A stretch of 64,000 nucleotides of DNA, taken from NCBI RefSeq assembly GCF_022605725.1, contig NC_065547.1:23415167-23479166 (forward strand), given 5' to 3'. The position numbers and the translations under genes were made by a program. The notes beneath the pieces are model-generated. The model did no database searches and was not told the origin of the DNA. It was given only the letters and a program-made list of their open reading frames with translations. Each line of letters begins with the position of its first letter. Positions within the stretch are counted from its first letter, which is position 1. Of this stretch, positions 33,357 through 44,720 are shown one piece after another. The stretch comes from Anthonomus grandis grandis (Eukaryota > Arthropoda > Insecta > Coleoptera > Curculionidae).

Positions 33357-34260
33357 TTAGTTTTGTATGTTAGTAATAGTAGTAGTAGTAAGGGTGGGGG
33401 AGCTAGAGCTCGGCAAATATGCCTGAGCAATCCCTTTTCGCCAACCCCAGTTCAGACTGTTGTGCCCGGTCAGGATTCCCACCAAGTCTTTGATACTTTG
33501 TCGGGTCTTTGTTAGCAGTCGCCTTGTTTTAGAGCCGTCATGGTCTGGTATCATTTCATTGGCCTGTCTATATTCTTCTGTCCTTCTCCAATTCTTCCTT
33601 GTTTTTTCCCAGGCTCAATTAATAAGTACCTGGGAGATTTATTTTTTGCTAAGACCGAGACAAGGTTCGGGGCCTACGAAGGGCTTAACGGAACCTTGTC
33701 TTGCCAGTTCGTCGGCCCGCTCATAACCCTCAACACCTTGATGTCCTGGGACCCACCTCAGTCTCACTTCCTTGTGTGCTGCAAGCCTTTCCAATGCGTC
33801 TCATTCCTGGACAAGCGCTGAGCTGGCCCTCGGTTTCTGAATCGCCTTGAGGGCAGCTTGACTATCGGAGTAGATGCAAATCCCCCCGTTACCTTCCAAT
33901 GCCCCTCGTTTGTTCGTTCGCTACTTCGAGTATAGCAAACACCTCCGCTTAGAAAACTGTGGTGTGTTTTCCTAGCGGGAAGGATTTTCCTGTGTTCGTT
34001 TCCATCCTGTATACTCCGGCTCCAGCTGAATTGGTGCTTTTCATCCATGATCTATCTGTGTACCAGGCCTGAAAACCGCTTGGCTCTTTAATTTGGTTCG
34101 CCGACCATTCTTCCCTTGTCGGGATTTCGACTTGAAACCCCTTCTTTAACCTTAGTTTGCCACTTTCCGTAGTGCATCTGGATGTCAGAATTGGTATGTT
34201 CTTACACATCCTGAGAGCAATCGTCATATGGCCATGTCTTCTAAAAAGTACAACCCTCTC
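33357..34260 (-). pseudogene. LINE fragment with RNase H domain (second copy)
   Basis: Minus strand. WYTDRSWMKSTNSAGAGVYR begins the RNase H domain near 34080. It continues PLGKHTTVF, then in another frame AEVFAILEVAN, ICIYSDSQAALKAI (33880) and VRLRWVPGHQGVEGYERADE (33770-33700), LARQGS. A tail gives TKTRQSIKDLVGILTGHNSL. The catalytic Asp, Glu, Asp, Asp positions are all still encoded (TDRS, AEVF, SDSQ, ERADE), but in different frames. The C-terminal zinc knuckle is lost near 33370. Confidence 0.8.
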
Positions 34261-34319
34261 GATTGCACAAAGCAGTGATTATTATTATTCCATAATAATA
34301 ATATGATATTATTATTAGT
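34261..34319. repeat. ATT/AAT trinucleotide inverted repeat
   Basis: ATTATTATTATTCC is followed by ATAATAATAAT and more ATT units, a simple repeat able to fold back. Confidence 0.7.
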
Positions 34320-34745
34320 AAGAAGATAGAATTAAGATCGATTTAAGAAACTATCGACCCATTAGCCTTTTATTCCATTTTTACAAGCTCATTATGAGAA
34401 TTAAAAAAAAGACTTACAAACAAATTGGACAGTTAATTGACACCCGAACAGGCTATATTTCGTCGAAGTTTTGGTACAAAAGATCACTTGCAGGTCATCA
34501 AAACACTAATAGAAAATTATGTGGAATATAACAAGCCACCTATACTTGTATTCGTAGACTACGAGAAAGCGTTGAATACCATAGACCAACATCGAATCGT
34601 CCAATTTCTCCTATTCCTTTCCTAGATATGCTAATAAAGCAACTTATCAATGAGAGAGTTCTTACATTTATTACTGCAAATGAAACCATTTCAGTTCTAA
34701 AATAAGCTTTTAAAGTGGAAAAGTAAGATCTCATATTATTTTCTC
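34320..34745 (+). pseudogene. RTE-like LINE reverse transcriptase, 5' part
   Basis: Plus strand reads NYRPISLLFHFYKLIMRI, KKRLTNKLDS, EQAIFRRSFGTKDHLQVIKT and ILVFVDYEKALNTIDQHRIV, the fingers and first palm motif (FVDYEKA carries the first catalytic Asp). INERVLTFITANETIS follows at 34640-34690. The wording matches the group of insect endonuclease-reverse transcriptases with NYRPISLLSHLYKL and AGFRKxYGTxDHLQ. The frame is then interrupted at about 34750-35590 by a different LINE piece, and resumes at 35590. Confidence 0.8.
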
Positions 34746-34779
34746 TCTTCTAGAAGATATTTATTTAAGTATAAATGAA

Positions 34780-35400
34780 AACCTCCTTTTAGCAGTAATT
34801 TTTTTGTGACTTATCGGGAGCATTCGACTGTATCGATCATTATGTGTTGATCCAAAATCTTAAGATTTATGGGTTTACAGGTGCTTTTAATTGGTTTAAG
34901 TGTGACTTAGATAATTGCAGGCAGTCAGTACCATATGGAGGAAAAATCTCCACGTCATTGTACAATAGCTTTAAGGCTCCATCATTGGTTTTTATCTATA
35001 TTAAAGATCTTCAGCTATATTAAAGATTCAGATCGGAGGAGGTATTAGGCTATTTACTGATGATACTTCTATCAATTGACATAGAAGTAATATTGGGGTA
35101 CTAGAACAAATGATTAAGATATCCTTTAAGTTACAAAAAACTAATATGTTTAACTCCAGATTTTCTCTAGTAAGCATCTCTTTAAACCATAATCAAATAC
35201 TTCCAGCTGTAAGAGCTAAATTCCCGTCTCTCACAATTGATGATAATTTGAAATTTGAGAAACACATCAGAGCTCTTTCGGTATAGTTGTCTTCTAGTTG
35301 TTATGTCTTGAGAGTGCTTTCTGATGACTAAAAGCATTCTAGGATTGTTTTAGTACCACCAGTTTTTCTTCAATATTTATGATACAGAAACGAGCTCTAA
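34780..35400 (+). pseudogene. CR1/Jockey-like LINE RT fragment inserted in the RTE-like LINE
   Basis: Plus strand reads FCDLSGAFDCIDHYVLIQNL, KIYGFTGAFNWFKCDL, a damaged GSILGP region, IRLFTDDTSIN (the RT active site, TDD in place of ADD) and KFPSLTIDDNLKFEKHIRAL. The order is palm, GVPQGS-like, xDD, then the LDxxLxxxxHI thumb block. Its style differs from the flanking RTE-like sequence, so it came as a separate insertion. Short deletions and stops are frequent. Confidence 0.75.
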
Positions 35401-35589
35401 TATTTAACATAGACCATGTTAAATATTTCTTATAAGCAGTCTTACAAACCAATTATTATCTCATAAAATATCTTAACTCTACCCTGCTTGATTTGCTTGA
35501 AATTGTTTGCTAGTCTATAAGAAGTATTCACTTGTCCTTATTCGACCTTCTCGTCCGGCGGAGTGACATATCGCCAAAAGAGAAGATCT

Positions 35590-36290
35590 GAACAATTTAA
35601 AGTTTATCGACGATGTTTTTTAATGTCAGACAGCACTGCCAAAGCATGAAAATGTTGGAAAACCTTCAACAAACCTTAAAAATGACTGGATTGAAGTTCA
35701 ATATTTCAAAGATCCAATTTGTGATGAATCTGGTGGCAGGTGGAAATATTCCGATTGTGAAATTTGATCAAATCACTTCATATAAATATTTTAATCATGA
35801 ACTCCGTATAGGACGCCCCCGGCAACGTGATGGGTATATACCGGTCTAGCAGACGTGTGGCCCTGGGTTCAAGTTCCAGACTGGGCATGGTCGTTTGTAA
35901 ATGTCAGATTTGGTTATTTTGTAAATGTCAGATTTGGTTAAATTGACCAGTTGGTTAAAAACCAGTACCATAAAAAAAGACCGAGACAATCAAACCAGGT
36001 CAATGTTGGGCATCAGTTTTACGGATCGAATCCCAAACAAGGAAGTAAGGTACGGTGTTACAGATTCCAAAAAAAAATTATCACTACATTCAAATGGAAC
36101 TGGACAGGACATATCTTTTAATGGAGACCGAGAATTGAGTCCTACCAACGTAGAGGATGCCCGCCAACAAGATGGACCGATGATGTAAAACGCATCAGAC
36201 TTTGCAATTGTAGCTATGAGTTGACGATTGGATTACGATTACGAGAGAGGCTTATATCTAGCAACGGATGCAATTGGCTGAGAATGATGA
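35590..36290 (+). pseudogene. RTE-like LINE reverse transcriptase, 3' part
   Basis: Plus strand continues the RTE-like protein of 34.3 kb: KFIDDVFFNVRQHCQSMKML near 35600 (xDD active site, IDD here), TLKMTGLKFNISKIQF, then ITSYKYFNHELRIGR at 35780-35815. After a ~130-base intrusion it resumes with DNQTRSMLGISFTDRIPNKE near 35980-36040, FKWNWTGHIF and CPPTRWTDDVKRI near 36170. The phrases YLGHEIRIGRDNQT, RSMLGIxLxDRI, KWxWAGH and GRPPxRWxDD are in this order in the family's C-terminal region. Confidence 0.8.
35815..35945 (+). mobile_element. Possible tRNA-derived SINE or SINE fragment
   Basis: The intrusion between ELRIGR and the next LINE block contains GGTCTAGCAGACG followed ~20 bases later by GGTTCAAGTTCC, resembling A and B boxes of a tRNA promoter (B box consensus GGTTCGANTCC). 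It is followed by two tandem copies of TTTGTAAATGTCAGATTTGG. A short SINE head with a tandem tail would fit, but no second copy was found in the window. Confidence 0.4.
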
Positions 36291-36839
36291 TAAAACGAAC
36301 CACTTACAAAGTCTTCAATTATCCCCCCGAAACATTAAAAGAAAATCGTTTTGATATCTTGATTGAATAATGGCATGAGGATTTTCAAATTGCCACTGAA
36401 GTAGGTTGTGGAAGTTAATTAGATCAGTTCGAGTCAAATTTGATTAACTAAATAGTATAAATAATGGAACGTTCAGATTTTCTACCCACTTCTGTGTCAA
36501 TAAAAAATTGCAAAGAGCTTTTCTTGGAGCATAATTTATATGAAGCAACCCTTGAACTCTTTAGTAATAATAGGGATAAAATTGATACACATTTAAAAAT
36601 TACCAGATTTTTATGTGATTTGTTTCATCCACTAAAGCACGTTCAAATATCCTGTTTAACACAATCAAGAATAAGTTTTTTGAAACAATTTTTTCCCGCC
36701 AGACGTCTGCGTCTGTTGGGTTGATCGGCCCAACGGCGTCTTGCTTCGGTGTGATTACAGTTTATTAGCCTGGACATTAAATGCATCAGCCATTTTAAGA
36801 TTTGAATAATTAATTATTGCTGTTTAAAACTTACGAAAC
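36291..36839. other. Unassigned, contains an 86-codon open frame
   Basis: The plus frame at 36464-36724 (starts MERSDFLPTSVSIKNCKELF) is open and has ordinary composition, but I recognise no domain. No splice or polyadenylation context supports it. It could be a piece of an unidentified element. Confidence 0.3.
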
Positions 36840-37125
36840 ACTTTACTTCTAACAACGCAACACATGTCAAATAACAAATTTCGCCGGCTCTTATATACAT
36901 TTAAATTTAAATTAAGTTTCCAACAGTTCAGTTGGTTAACTTATTTTTTTTTATCGACTATTAGATACGCTCGAAAAATTTTATTTAAATGGTCGTTGCT
37001 CAAAAACGGTAAGTTTATGCCACTCTTTTGCAGGACTTATCGTCCTCAAATTTTTAGACAACAAAAAAGCTGTGTATGTTAATCCCCTGAAGTAGCGGCC
37101 AGAACTTTTTTAACATCCTGTATTT
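36840..37125. mobile_element. Short non-autonomous repeat (MITE-like), copy B
   Basis: Shares its end (CCCTGAAGTAGCGGCC, then ACATCCTGTATTTT) and internal words (CAAATAACAAAT, TTTAAATTTAAATT) with copy A at 16481-17010, in the same orientation. It lacks the central perfect hairpin of copy A. The left boundary is uncertain. Confidence 0.45.
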
Positions 37126-38139
37126 TGTTTAAAATTTATTTACAAGACGCTTTTTTAAATGGTTTTGTCCTTTTTTTAATCCTTTTTGTTATTCAATAAA
37201 TTTGCATAAGATTTAATAATTTACTTATACAAAGGAGTTTAATCAACATTTTAAAAAATATAGTATTAGATAACACTACATGTCTTATTATGACCTCGAG
37301 TATGACTTGAGACAAAGCTTATTAGAAAAAAGATAAAAATCGTGGTCGCTCATAGATTTTCTTAATTTCCGTTTTATAGGTTCGCTAAAAAGAGATCTAA
37401 AACAGATTGCGTCCGGTCGTTTGAAATGTCTTGATTTGCATAATATTTAGTCCGGAGCCTATACATAGATTTCTACTGCTTGATTAAAATAGAAATGAGA
37501 CGTTATTCGATTTTTAGTATATCTAGCTTTTAAAGAAAAAAGATTTAGACAATTTTATTTATATTTTATTATAAAATTCAATTTTTAGTTTTATAAGAGT
37601 GAAATTTTATATTTATAGGGATGAGTTTATAAATAGATCTATAAAATTTATAAAAAAAAATCTTAATAAATAGCATTTTTAGTTTAAAATTTTGTTAGTG
37701 TTTTATTACTAATTAGGATGAATATTTTTATTGAAATAAAAAATAAAATAGAGATAGATTAAGAAAAATAAAAGGGATAAGAAAACTAAAACAAGAGTAT
37801 CTTTTTAAAGTTGGTTTTATAAATACGTTCGGCCGTGTTTAATAAAAAATTAGGTTTTCATTGGAAATATACCACAAATGTTTCATTTAAAACATTTATA
37901 GCAATATTTTTGATTTAGATCTTATTAAAATCAAAATCAATATTTAGTTAATAGCATTAAATGTATTTTATATATAGTTTTATAATACATAACACATGAT
38001 TGTTGCGCTCTCCGAATTTCGAGGAGTAGTTCTAACCGGAAGTGGAAATGGGTTTGTGACGTCATAATAACGGATAATTTAAAATTTGACTATGGCGCCA
38101 AATTTGAATTCCGCTCTACTATACCGTGCTCTTAAAATT
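37126..38139. other. Very AT-rich, nothing recognised
   Basis: Long runs of A and T with short broken frames. Confidence 0.5.
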
Positions 38140-38362
38140 AGTGGGAAATGCGAGATCCTTTCAGAAATATATCAGTATGAAAAGAGAAAAAGTGACAAAT
38201 CGAGGACATTATTTAATATGGGGACAAAAAAGTCCCAATTTAACACTTCTTTAGGCAGATTGAAATAGTGTTAAATTGAGACTTTTTTTGTCTCCATATT
38301 AAATAAATTCCTGGATTGGTTCCTTTTTCTATTTGCTTACTATAATTTCTGAAAGACCCACT
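38140..38362. repeat. Foldback repeat with a near-perfect 40-bp central hairpin
   Basis: The outer arms start AGTGGG at 38140 and end CCCACT at 38362, with an imperfect inverted match inward (CTTTCAGAAAT against ATTTCTGAAAG). The inner arms 38209-38247 and about 38267-38306 match at roughly 37 of 40 positions (TTATTTAATATGGGGACAAA and its complement), around a ~19-base loop. A transcript would fold into a long double-stranded stem. Confidence 0.85.
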
Positions 38363-39957
38363 AGATACATAGGTCTGGTTTTCAGAAATTAAATAAAAAA
38401 TATTTACAAACTGTAGTACTATAAGTATAATAAGAAGAGATTATAGCAAAAAATTCACAAGTTATATAATAAAAATTAACAGTTGTACGCCCTTTAATGT
38501 AACACATTAATAAATAGATAATAAATAAAATATAAAAATTCTTCCAAATTTCTTTCTCTGTATAAACTTTAAGCTTTAATGTACTGAACTTTTTGTATGA
38601 AGACCAAACCTTATAAGTTGGGGTTTATTCAGGGTGTTACAAAAGGTTATAGTAAATGTAAAAAGGTCAATGAAAATTTAATAAAATCCCAAAAAAATTA
38701 CTGCATATTCAATTCACCTGTAATATTCCTTAGTAAATATTATAAATTAAATAACTATCGCCAAATTAGCAATGAAAGAGGAACAAGTAAACAATATAGC
38801 AACAGAAACAAAAGATAAAAAATTCACAACAGTTATACATGCTTGTTCTTCCTAATTCCATAATTCTTCTTGGAATCGATTTCTCATATTTCTTGTTTAC
38901 ATTTGCACTTTTCATTTTCATAAAAATAGTTTATTGCAATAACTATTTCTGCAAATGCAATGTCGCCGATGTCTAAATAACTAATAGAAATTTTCCTGTA
39001 TCCCACGTGTCAGCAGACCCAAATGAAAACGGCTGACACATAACACACTGAACTAAACAACTGGAAATTTGTGTATTTACAACTAGAAGGTGATGTGTTT
39101 TGTGCGAAATATGAGAGCAGATCAAATGTGTTAAGATTTTTCGCAAAATTTGATTATTGAATGTTAGTTTTCCGGCAGAAGTAGAAAGAAGCCTGTGCAA
39201 GTAAAAAATCTATGAAAAATGGCCGCAATTTATGTGATATAATTTGATGCTTGACAGTCCATGCATCGTCGGTAAAAGCGGTAGTTTAAATAATTTTGCA
39301 TTCTTAGCGCCATCTAAATTTCGAGGAATAGAAGCTTTTTAGTATTCCGTAAATCACCCCATCTCTCAAGGCCATGCCCAAAAGTGGTCATTAAGCCGGT
39401 GAAAATGGTCCCTGCAGCTAGTGCTGCTAACGTAAACCTTGGTATTTTTTAGTTTCTAACCCATAATTAAAACATAACTATGTCACTTTTATGGTGGTTA
39501 ATTTAAATAGATAATTTTGGGATAGTTTAGGGCAAAATTTCTGTAGAAATTTAAACGAAAGTGTTTGTGTGTGGTAGTATACTTGGTAGTGTGTGGTGTA
39601 GTGGTAGTAATATATTTTTAATTATAATTTGTAGACGCTACTTAATAATTTTAACTTAATATTTTAATATTTAGGTATATAATTATTGTTCCTGCTCGCA
39701 GATTTTTCCGGTTTTTTAAATATGCCTCAAAAACCGTTAATGTCAAACATTTAGGATTTTTATTTTATGACAGCTAAAACTTTTACATGCCTGCAAAAAT
39801 GACGTAGTAAAATATATCTAGAACATCGTATGAGAATCATACCAGAAATGTTTTCAAAAATCATAGCTAGAATGTACGATAAATATTCAAAATATTGGAT
39901 CGGTATGTTTCTAGTATGTCCTGTGTTATCTGGGTAAAAGTCACGATATACATATAA
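38363..39957. other. No recognisable gene
   Basis: Frames at 38597-38818 (plus) and 38973-39200 (minus) have no known motif. Near 38627 TTCAGGGTGTTACAAAAGG resembles a mariner/MITE terminus without a partner. GTGTGTGGTAGT-like repeats occur near 39565-39605. Confidence 0.4.
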
Positions 39958-41140
39958 GCATCCCAGTTTTCCGCCTCTGGACCTCGTTGTGCAATTCGAG
40001 GCAATGAGGACTGCGTACAGGCTATACGTCCTCCGCGAACTACGTGCTGGCGAGACCGCTCACGCAAAAATTTGGTCACGGGCCATACAGGAATGTCGCC
40101 TCCTTCTGATGGGCAGTGACTGCATGGCTTCAGTGACTGTGGATTGCGAGGGATTCGTGACGCACATTGCAGGTAGAGAGGAGTGGCAGTATTCCAACAG
40201 ACCTGCATTGCTAAATAGGGGGACTATCTGGTACACAGATGACTCCAGAATAAATAACACAGCTGGATCAGGGCTTTGTGGTGGGATCCCACATACCAGT
40301 AGGGCATACTCGCTGGGGGAGCACGCCACTGTACTTCCAGGCCGAAGTATTCGCTGTATTAAAATGCGGACAGAAAATCCTAAGCTGCGGACACCGCAAT
40401 ATAGTCGTATCAATATGCTCGGATAGCAGAGCTGCTATTAAGGCTATCACGGCCGCAAAGGTAAGCTCCAAGCTTGTACTAGAGTGCATAAAAGTCCTGA
40501 AAAAACTGGTGCAGGTTGGCTGCAGGGTCCAGCTCGTCTGGATACCTGGCCACGCAGGCCATGCAGGCAATGAGGAAGCGGATTCTCTTGCCAGACTGGG
40601 ATCCGCGAATGTGCCGATGGGGCCGGAACCCATAGTTGGTATCGCCAAATGCGTTGCGGTCGCGTCAATGAAGGGTCTGCTGGATAAGTGGATCCACCGA
40701 AGATGGACTGAGTCCTCTGGTATGAGACAGGCCAAAGCGCACATAAGTGGGCCCTCTGCCTGTCTCACCAAAAACCTACTACGCCTAAAAAGACGCGAAA
40801 TTCGGCTAGTCACAGGTCTTTTAATCGGTCACTGGCACTTAAGAAGCCATCTCCATACTGATGGTGCTGTGAGGAGGATGAAACCGTTGACCATGTAGTC
40901 GGGGAGTGCCCAGCACTCACGCGCGCCAGGTTCAAATACTTGGGTAACACTTTCAGTGTACTGAGTGACTTTAAGTCCTTCAGACCAGAGAGCCTTATCG
41001 GTTTCCATGACGGGTCCATTAGGAGACCTATATGCATAATTGCCTTGGCAGCCCACTGTTTCGGCGATTCAATTCAATTTATCCCAGTTTTATTTAATAC
41101 CTTTTTTTTACAAATAATGTTGTATAAGCAGGTTTTTACT
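39958..41140 (+). pseudogene. LINE fragment with intact-looking RNase H active site (third copy)
   Basis: Plus strand. It begins abruptly with FPPLDLVVQFEAMRTAYRLY, the post-RT linker, so it is 5'-truncated. RNase H follows: WYTDDSRINNTAGSGLCGG (40230), then after a shift near 40290 FQAEVFAVLKCGQKIL, SICSDSRAAIKAI and LVWIPGHAGHAGNEEADSLA. Catalytic Asp, Glu, Asp, Asp are all encoded. The tail reads LLDKWIHRRW, RQAKAHISGPS, RRREIRLVTGLLIGHWHL-like and a Cys-rich end (40860-40930). One shift near 40290 and another near 40870 break the frame. This is the best preserved of the four RNase H LINE fragments in the window. Confidence 0.85.
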
Positions 41141-42550
41141 TAAAAAATATATTTAACGAAATAATCAGTATTTCAATATTTTTTAACACTCTAAAAATTT
41201 GCCATCATAAAAAAGTTTCCTTTCGGTATGGGAGAAAATTAAAATATGTTTACCGACTTTTACGATCCAAACAAAAGTGGTTGCCGAGCTGCAACCTTAA
41301 TGTAGTAATGTGTACACATTAGCGGGATGTTCATTATTATGCGATCACATCGATGTTTATTCTATAATAACCTTGTTATCTATTATAATGTTTGCTTAAA
41401 TTACGAAACGTGATTTTTTTACACCCTTCGTGTTTGCCTTCATTAGTTTTTTTAAGTAGTTTAGTTAGGTCATACAGGGTGTCAAGTTAAAGAATTTCAA
41501 TGGGAATATCTATCAAATTAAAAAAGTTTGAAAAACTGAATTTAGTATAAATGTTTTATATGTAGGAAGAAGAACTAATGAAAACGAAATGAATATTTAA
41601 GTGATCTCTGGGGCTCTATGCTTGCTAACCCTCAAGTCTTAAGGTTTTTGCAAAATGTTATTTTATTAAATAAGATGCTCAAGAGGCATTCTATTTTGGA
41701 CTTAACAAAAATTCAGTCTATTTTGAAATTTATATATGTATATATATATATATATATTATATTATTCTTGCATTTTGAAATACTTTTCTTTATAAATTAT
41801 TGTTAGAATACTTGATTTATTCCTGTTCTTAGAATTGATCTATATTTTCATATAATTCGTTGCCAAAGTTTATCAAGAGAATCTGGTTGTGTTCTAAACA
41901 CGACAGTTTTCAAGTGACCCTAAATAAAAAACAAGGCGTATTAAATTTGGTGATTCTACTCTTATTTCACTCTATTTATTTTCCTTGATTTGAAAGTGTA
42001 ATCCATTGATCTGAAAGTATATCATTTAAATTCTCACAGAAAAAATACATTTAAGTAGCGCTCTACCTTGCTGAAAATGTGTTAGATCTTTGCGTAGGTT
42101 CCTCTTTAATAAAGACTCAAATATTTATTTTTTTCTGGGTACTGTGTGTGTTCTTCCCTGAAATCATGAAGGGGGTTTTCATCACACCAGTATCTTCAGT
42201 TATGTTTATTAAAGGCATTATTTAAGAAAAGTACATTTATCGTTAAAATAACTACTTTTAAGCAATTCAGGAATAATCCTCAACTTTTTTGTAATTTCTT
42301 AGCAAAATTTAATTTTTCGATTCGGGTCATCTTCACAGTCAGTCAAATGCCAGGATTTTTCTCAGGTGATTAAGTATTAATATTAATACTTTCGTCGCTA
42401 AAAAAGAATTTTTACAGGATTTTAATCGGATTTTTACAGCATTTTTGAACATTTTTAGAATTAAATAATATGGAAAAAATAGTTTCTTAAAAAATCATTA
42501 TTTTAAACCTAAAAAAATACTAAAAGCATATGCCTTCCCTTTTTAATATA
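41141..42550. other. AT-rich spacer
   Basis: Contains an (AT)n microsatellite at about 41730-41757. Near 41474 ACAGGGTGTCAAGTTAAAG resembles a mariner/MITE end with no partner seen. No coding motif. Confidence 0.5.
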
Positions 42551-43597
42551 CGGGGTTAACCAAATTAAGTGTCTACCATTGATAACTATGTTAGTAAAAA
42601 TTACCAAACTAGTAGCATTTTTAACACTGGTAAAAATGAGAAAGAAAAAAAAATTGAGAATCATATTTTTCAGTTTTTCAGTTAAAACATCAAATTTTAT
42701 AATGACTTTTCTCCTAGATTACATATTAATGAAGTTATGACACTCAAAGGGAAACAATTAAATTATATCGACAAACTTTATGTTTAACATCAACTTATAA
42801 TCCTAAAAAATAAAACAACAAACTGCTCAAACTGTTTTAAGTATGGCCCTACCATTTATTTGGTTTATCTTTTCCCTAACTGCAGTCTTTAAAGCGTCGA
42901 CGTTATCGTACCTTCGCTTGTAAATTTGGTTCTTTAAGTAACTCCACAAGATGTAATCAAGTGGAGTTAGATCTGGCGATCTGAGAGGCCACTGGATGGG
43001 GCCATATGTTTCTGTCCATTGAACATTAAAAGTAGTACTTAGAAAATGATAAGTACCTTTGTAGTTGTAGGCAGGTGCACCTTCCATCTTGCTGAAAATG
43101 CAGATGATGAAAGTTATTTACATTTTGGCGATAGATTTTAAGATACCAATGGCAAAAAAACAAGTCTTCTCTGTGGATTCCCCGCCAAAAGCGTTTGAAC
43201 TGGTTGGTACTTATACGGAATAAATTTGTAATTTTTTAAAATCCTTTGAACAGTACTATAACTAAAATTAGAGTCCTTGAGAATATCTGGCATTGAATTC
43301 TCACGATAAGCTTTGAAATATCCATTAACTGCATTTTCCGTGGCTTCGCTTATTATGAATTCTTTTTTTGCCCTTGTTTTAGCAAAAACATTTTCGTTTC
43401 CTTTAAATTGGTGATAGTCTCAAAAAATATCGTTCATACAGTTGAATGCGAGCAGAATATAATTCAGTGCAGTATTCTCTTACTCCCAAAGAGGATTTTC
43501 TGCGTTTAAAATGCTACTAGTTTGCTAATTTAAACAACTTTGTATTTTAACTAGTTACCAAGTTACCAATGGTTGACACTTAATTTGGATAACCCTG
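42551..43597 (-). mobile_element. Mariner-type transposon, 1,047 bp, internally deleted
   Basis: Both ends are bordered by TA (42549-42550 and 43598-43599). The terminal repeats read CGGGGTTAACCAAATTAAG on the left and, in complement, CAGGGTTATCCAAATTAAG on the right, and extend ~30-40 bases (GTGTCAACCATTGGTAACT). The interior encodes a shortened transposase relic on the minus strand. Confidence 0.9.
42827..43450 (-). pseudogene. Mariner transposase remnant with central deletion
   Basis: Minus strand. The upstream half near 43250-43150 reads LKILKNYKFIPYKYQPVQ and LLAGNPQRRLVF, corresponding to the LxPYKxxxVQxLxxxDxxRRxxFC block after the DNA-binding domain. The frame then jumps to MEGAPAYNYKGTYHFL and QWPLRSPDLTPLDYILW, giving the third catalytic block, followed by LKNQIYKRRYDNVDAL to a stop at 42827. 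The segment with the first catalytic Asp is deleted and the second Asp is Glu (EGAPAY for DGAPAH). There are 41 residues between the second and third positions. Confidence 0.8.
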
Positions 43598-43679
43598 TAA
43601 AACGTTACGTAAAAACAAAAGTATAACAACTGGCTGGACAAAATTATTTCATAATATTTTAAAATTTTTTTTTACTATT

Positions 43680-44720
43680 TTAGACAATAATAAATTCAAC
43701 GAGTTGATGATCTTATAGAAAATGACTTATTTAAAAAGATTTCTCAGAACTCCTTATCAAAAATAATCTGTCAAGTTAAAACAGCATTGATTGATGATTA
43801 CAAAAACTTTGTTTCCTCTTCAGATAAATTCAAGTTACAACTTTTGAACCCAGCAATTACAAAATTATATAATTTATTAAAAATCCATAAGTCTGAAAAT
43901 AAAATCCAATGGTGTCCACTGTAGGATCCTTAACTTACAACATTTCAAAGTTTTTGGTAAAGCAATTTGAGACATTAAAAATAGTTTATAAATGCATTTT
44001 TGTCAAAAACAATCAAAAGTTTATTTCAAAAGTAAATAAATCTTATTTAGTCCGGAGCATTCCTCTAACAGAAACTTTGGAATATCCGATTGAACTGTTG
44101 AAGCTGAATGTAATCGTCCCGATAGTCTCCAAGACATAATTAAATTAACAAAACCTTGCATGTAACAAAATATTATTATTTTTTAATTCAAAAATTCATA
44201 ATATAATATACATTCCAATACTTTTCACGAGTTTTATTAAGACAGGTGTGTCACAAAGTGTTCAAGTTCATGTTAAGAAATAAAAAGTCCGGAATCTATG
44301 ATAATATTTGTAACGATTATGATAAGAAGTACATTGTCAAACAAAAAGATCCATTAATATTAGATTTAACGAACATATATTGAATATGGAAAAGTTGATG
44401 AGTCAAGTTTGGCACAACATGTTTTAAATACTGGTCACTTTGTTGGAGATGAAAACGTAAAATTATTTAAACCAGTTCATAACGATCGAAAATTAATATA
44501 CGAAAGTTTAGCAACATTCAAAAAACCAAAGTTCCAATTTCGTATAGTCAATTGTATAGTTTAGTTAATGTTTATGCTTTGTTCACCCATGATTTATTAG
44601 ATTTTTTGCTTTATTAATTATATGTTTAGTATATAAGGCTACTTGTAAGTAGTTTTAGTTTAGTTTTAATCTTTTCCCGAAGATGCTAACAGGAAACCGC
44701 AAAATAAAATGAAAACCAAA
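43680..44720 (+). pseudogene. Penelope-like element relic: RT and GIY-YIG
   Basis: Plus strand. Near 43830-43960 the frame reads LLNPAITKLYNLLKIHKSEN and, after a stop, VSTVGSLTYNISKFLVKQFE. These match the YGLPKIHK and RPIVSSxGSxTYxLAKFL blocks of Penelope-like RT. RPDSLQDIIKLTKPC follows near 44120. The GIY-YIG endonuclease reads KSGIYDNICNDYDKKYI near 44290 and, in another frame, IRFNEHILNMEK, SLAQHVLNTGHFVGDENVKL, and YESLATFKK up to 44525. The YIG Gly is lost. Downstream, near 44668, CCGAAGATGCTAACAGGAAA looks like a degraded version of the hammerhead-like core seen at 20.45 kb. Confidence 0.75.

Noticed and set aside
35815..35900. A true tRNA gene at the B-box-like sequence
   Set aside because: Only box-like words are present; no acceptor or anticodon stem can be folded, so a SINE head is the most that can be suggested.
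40268..40813. 181-residue minus-strand frame
   Set aside because: It is antisense to the RNase H LINE fragment, which explains the region on the plus strand with conserved motifs.
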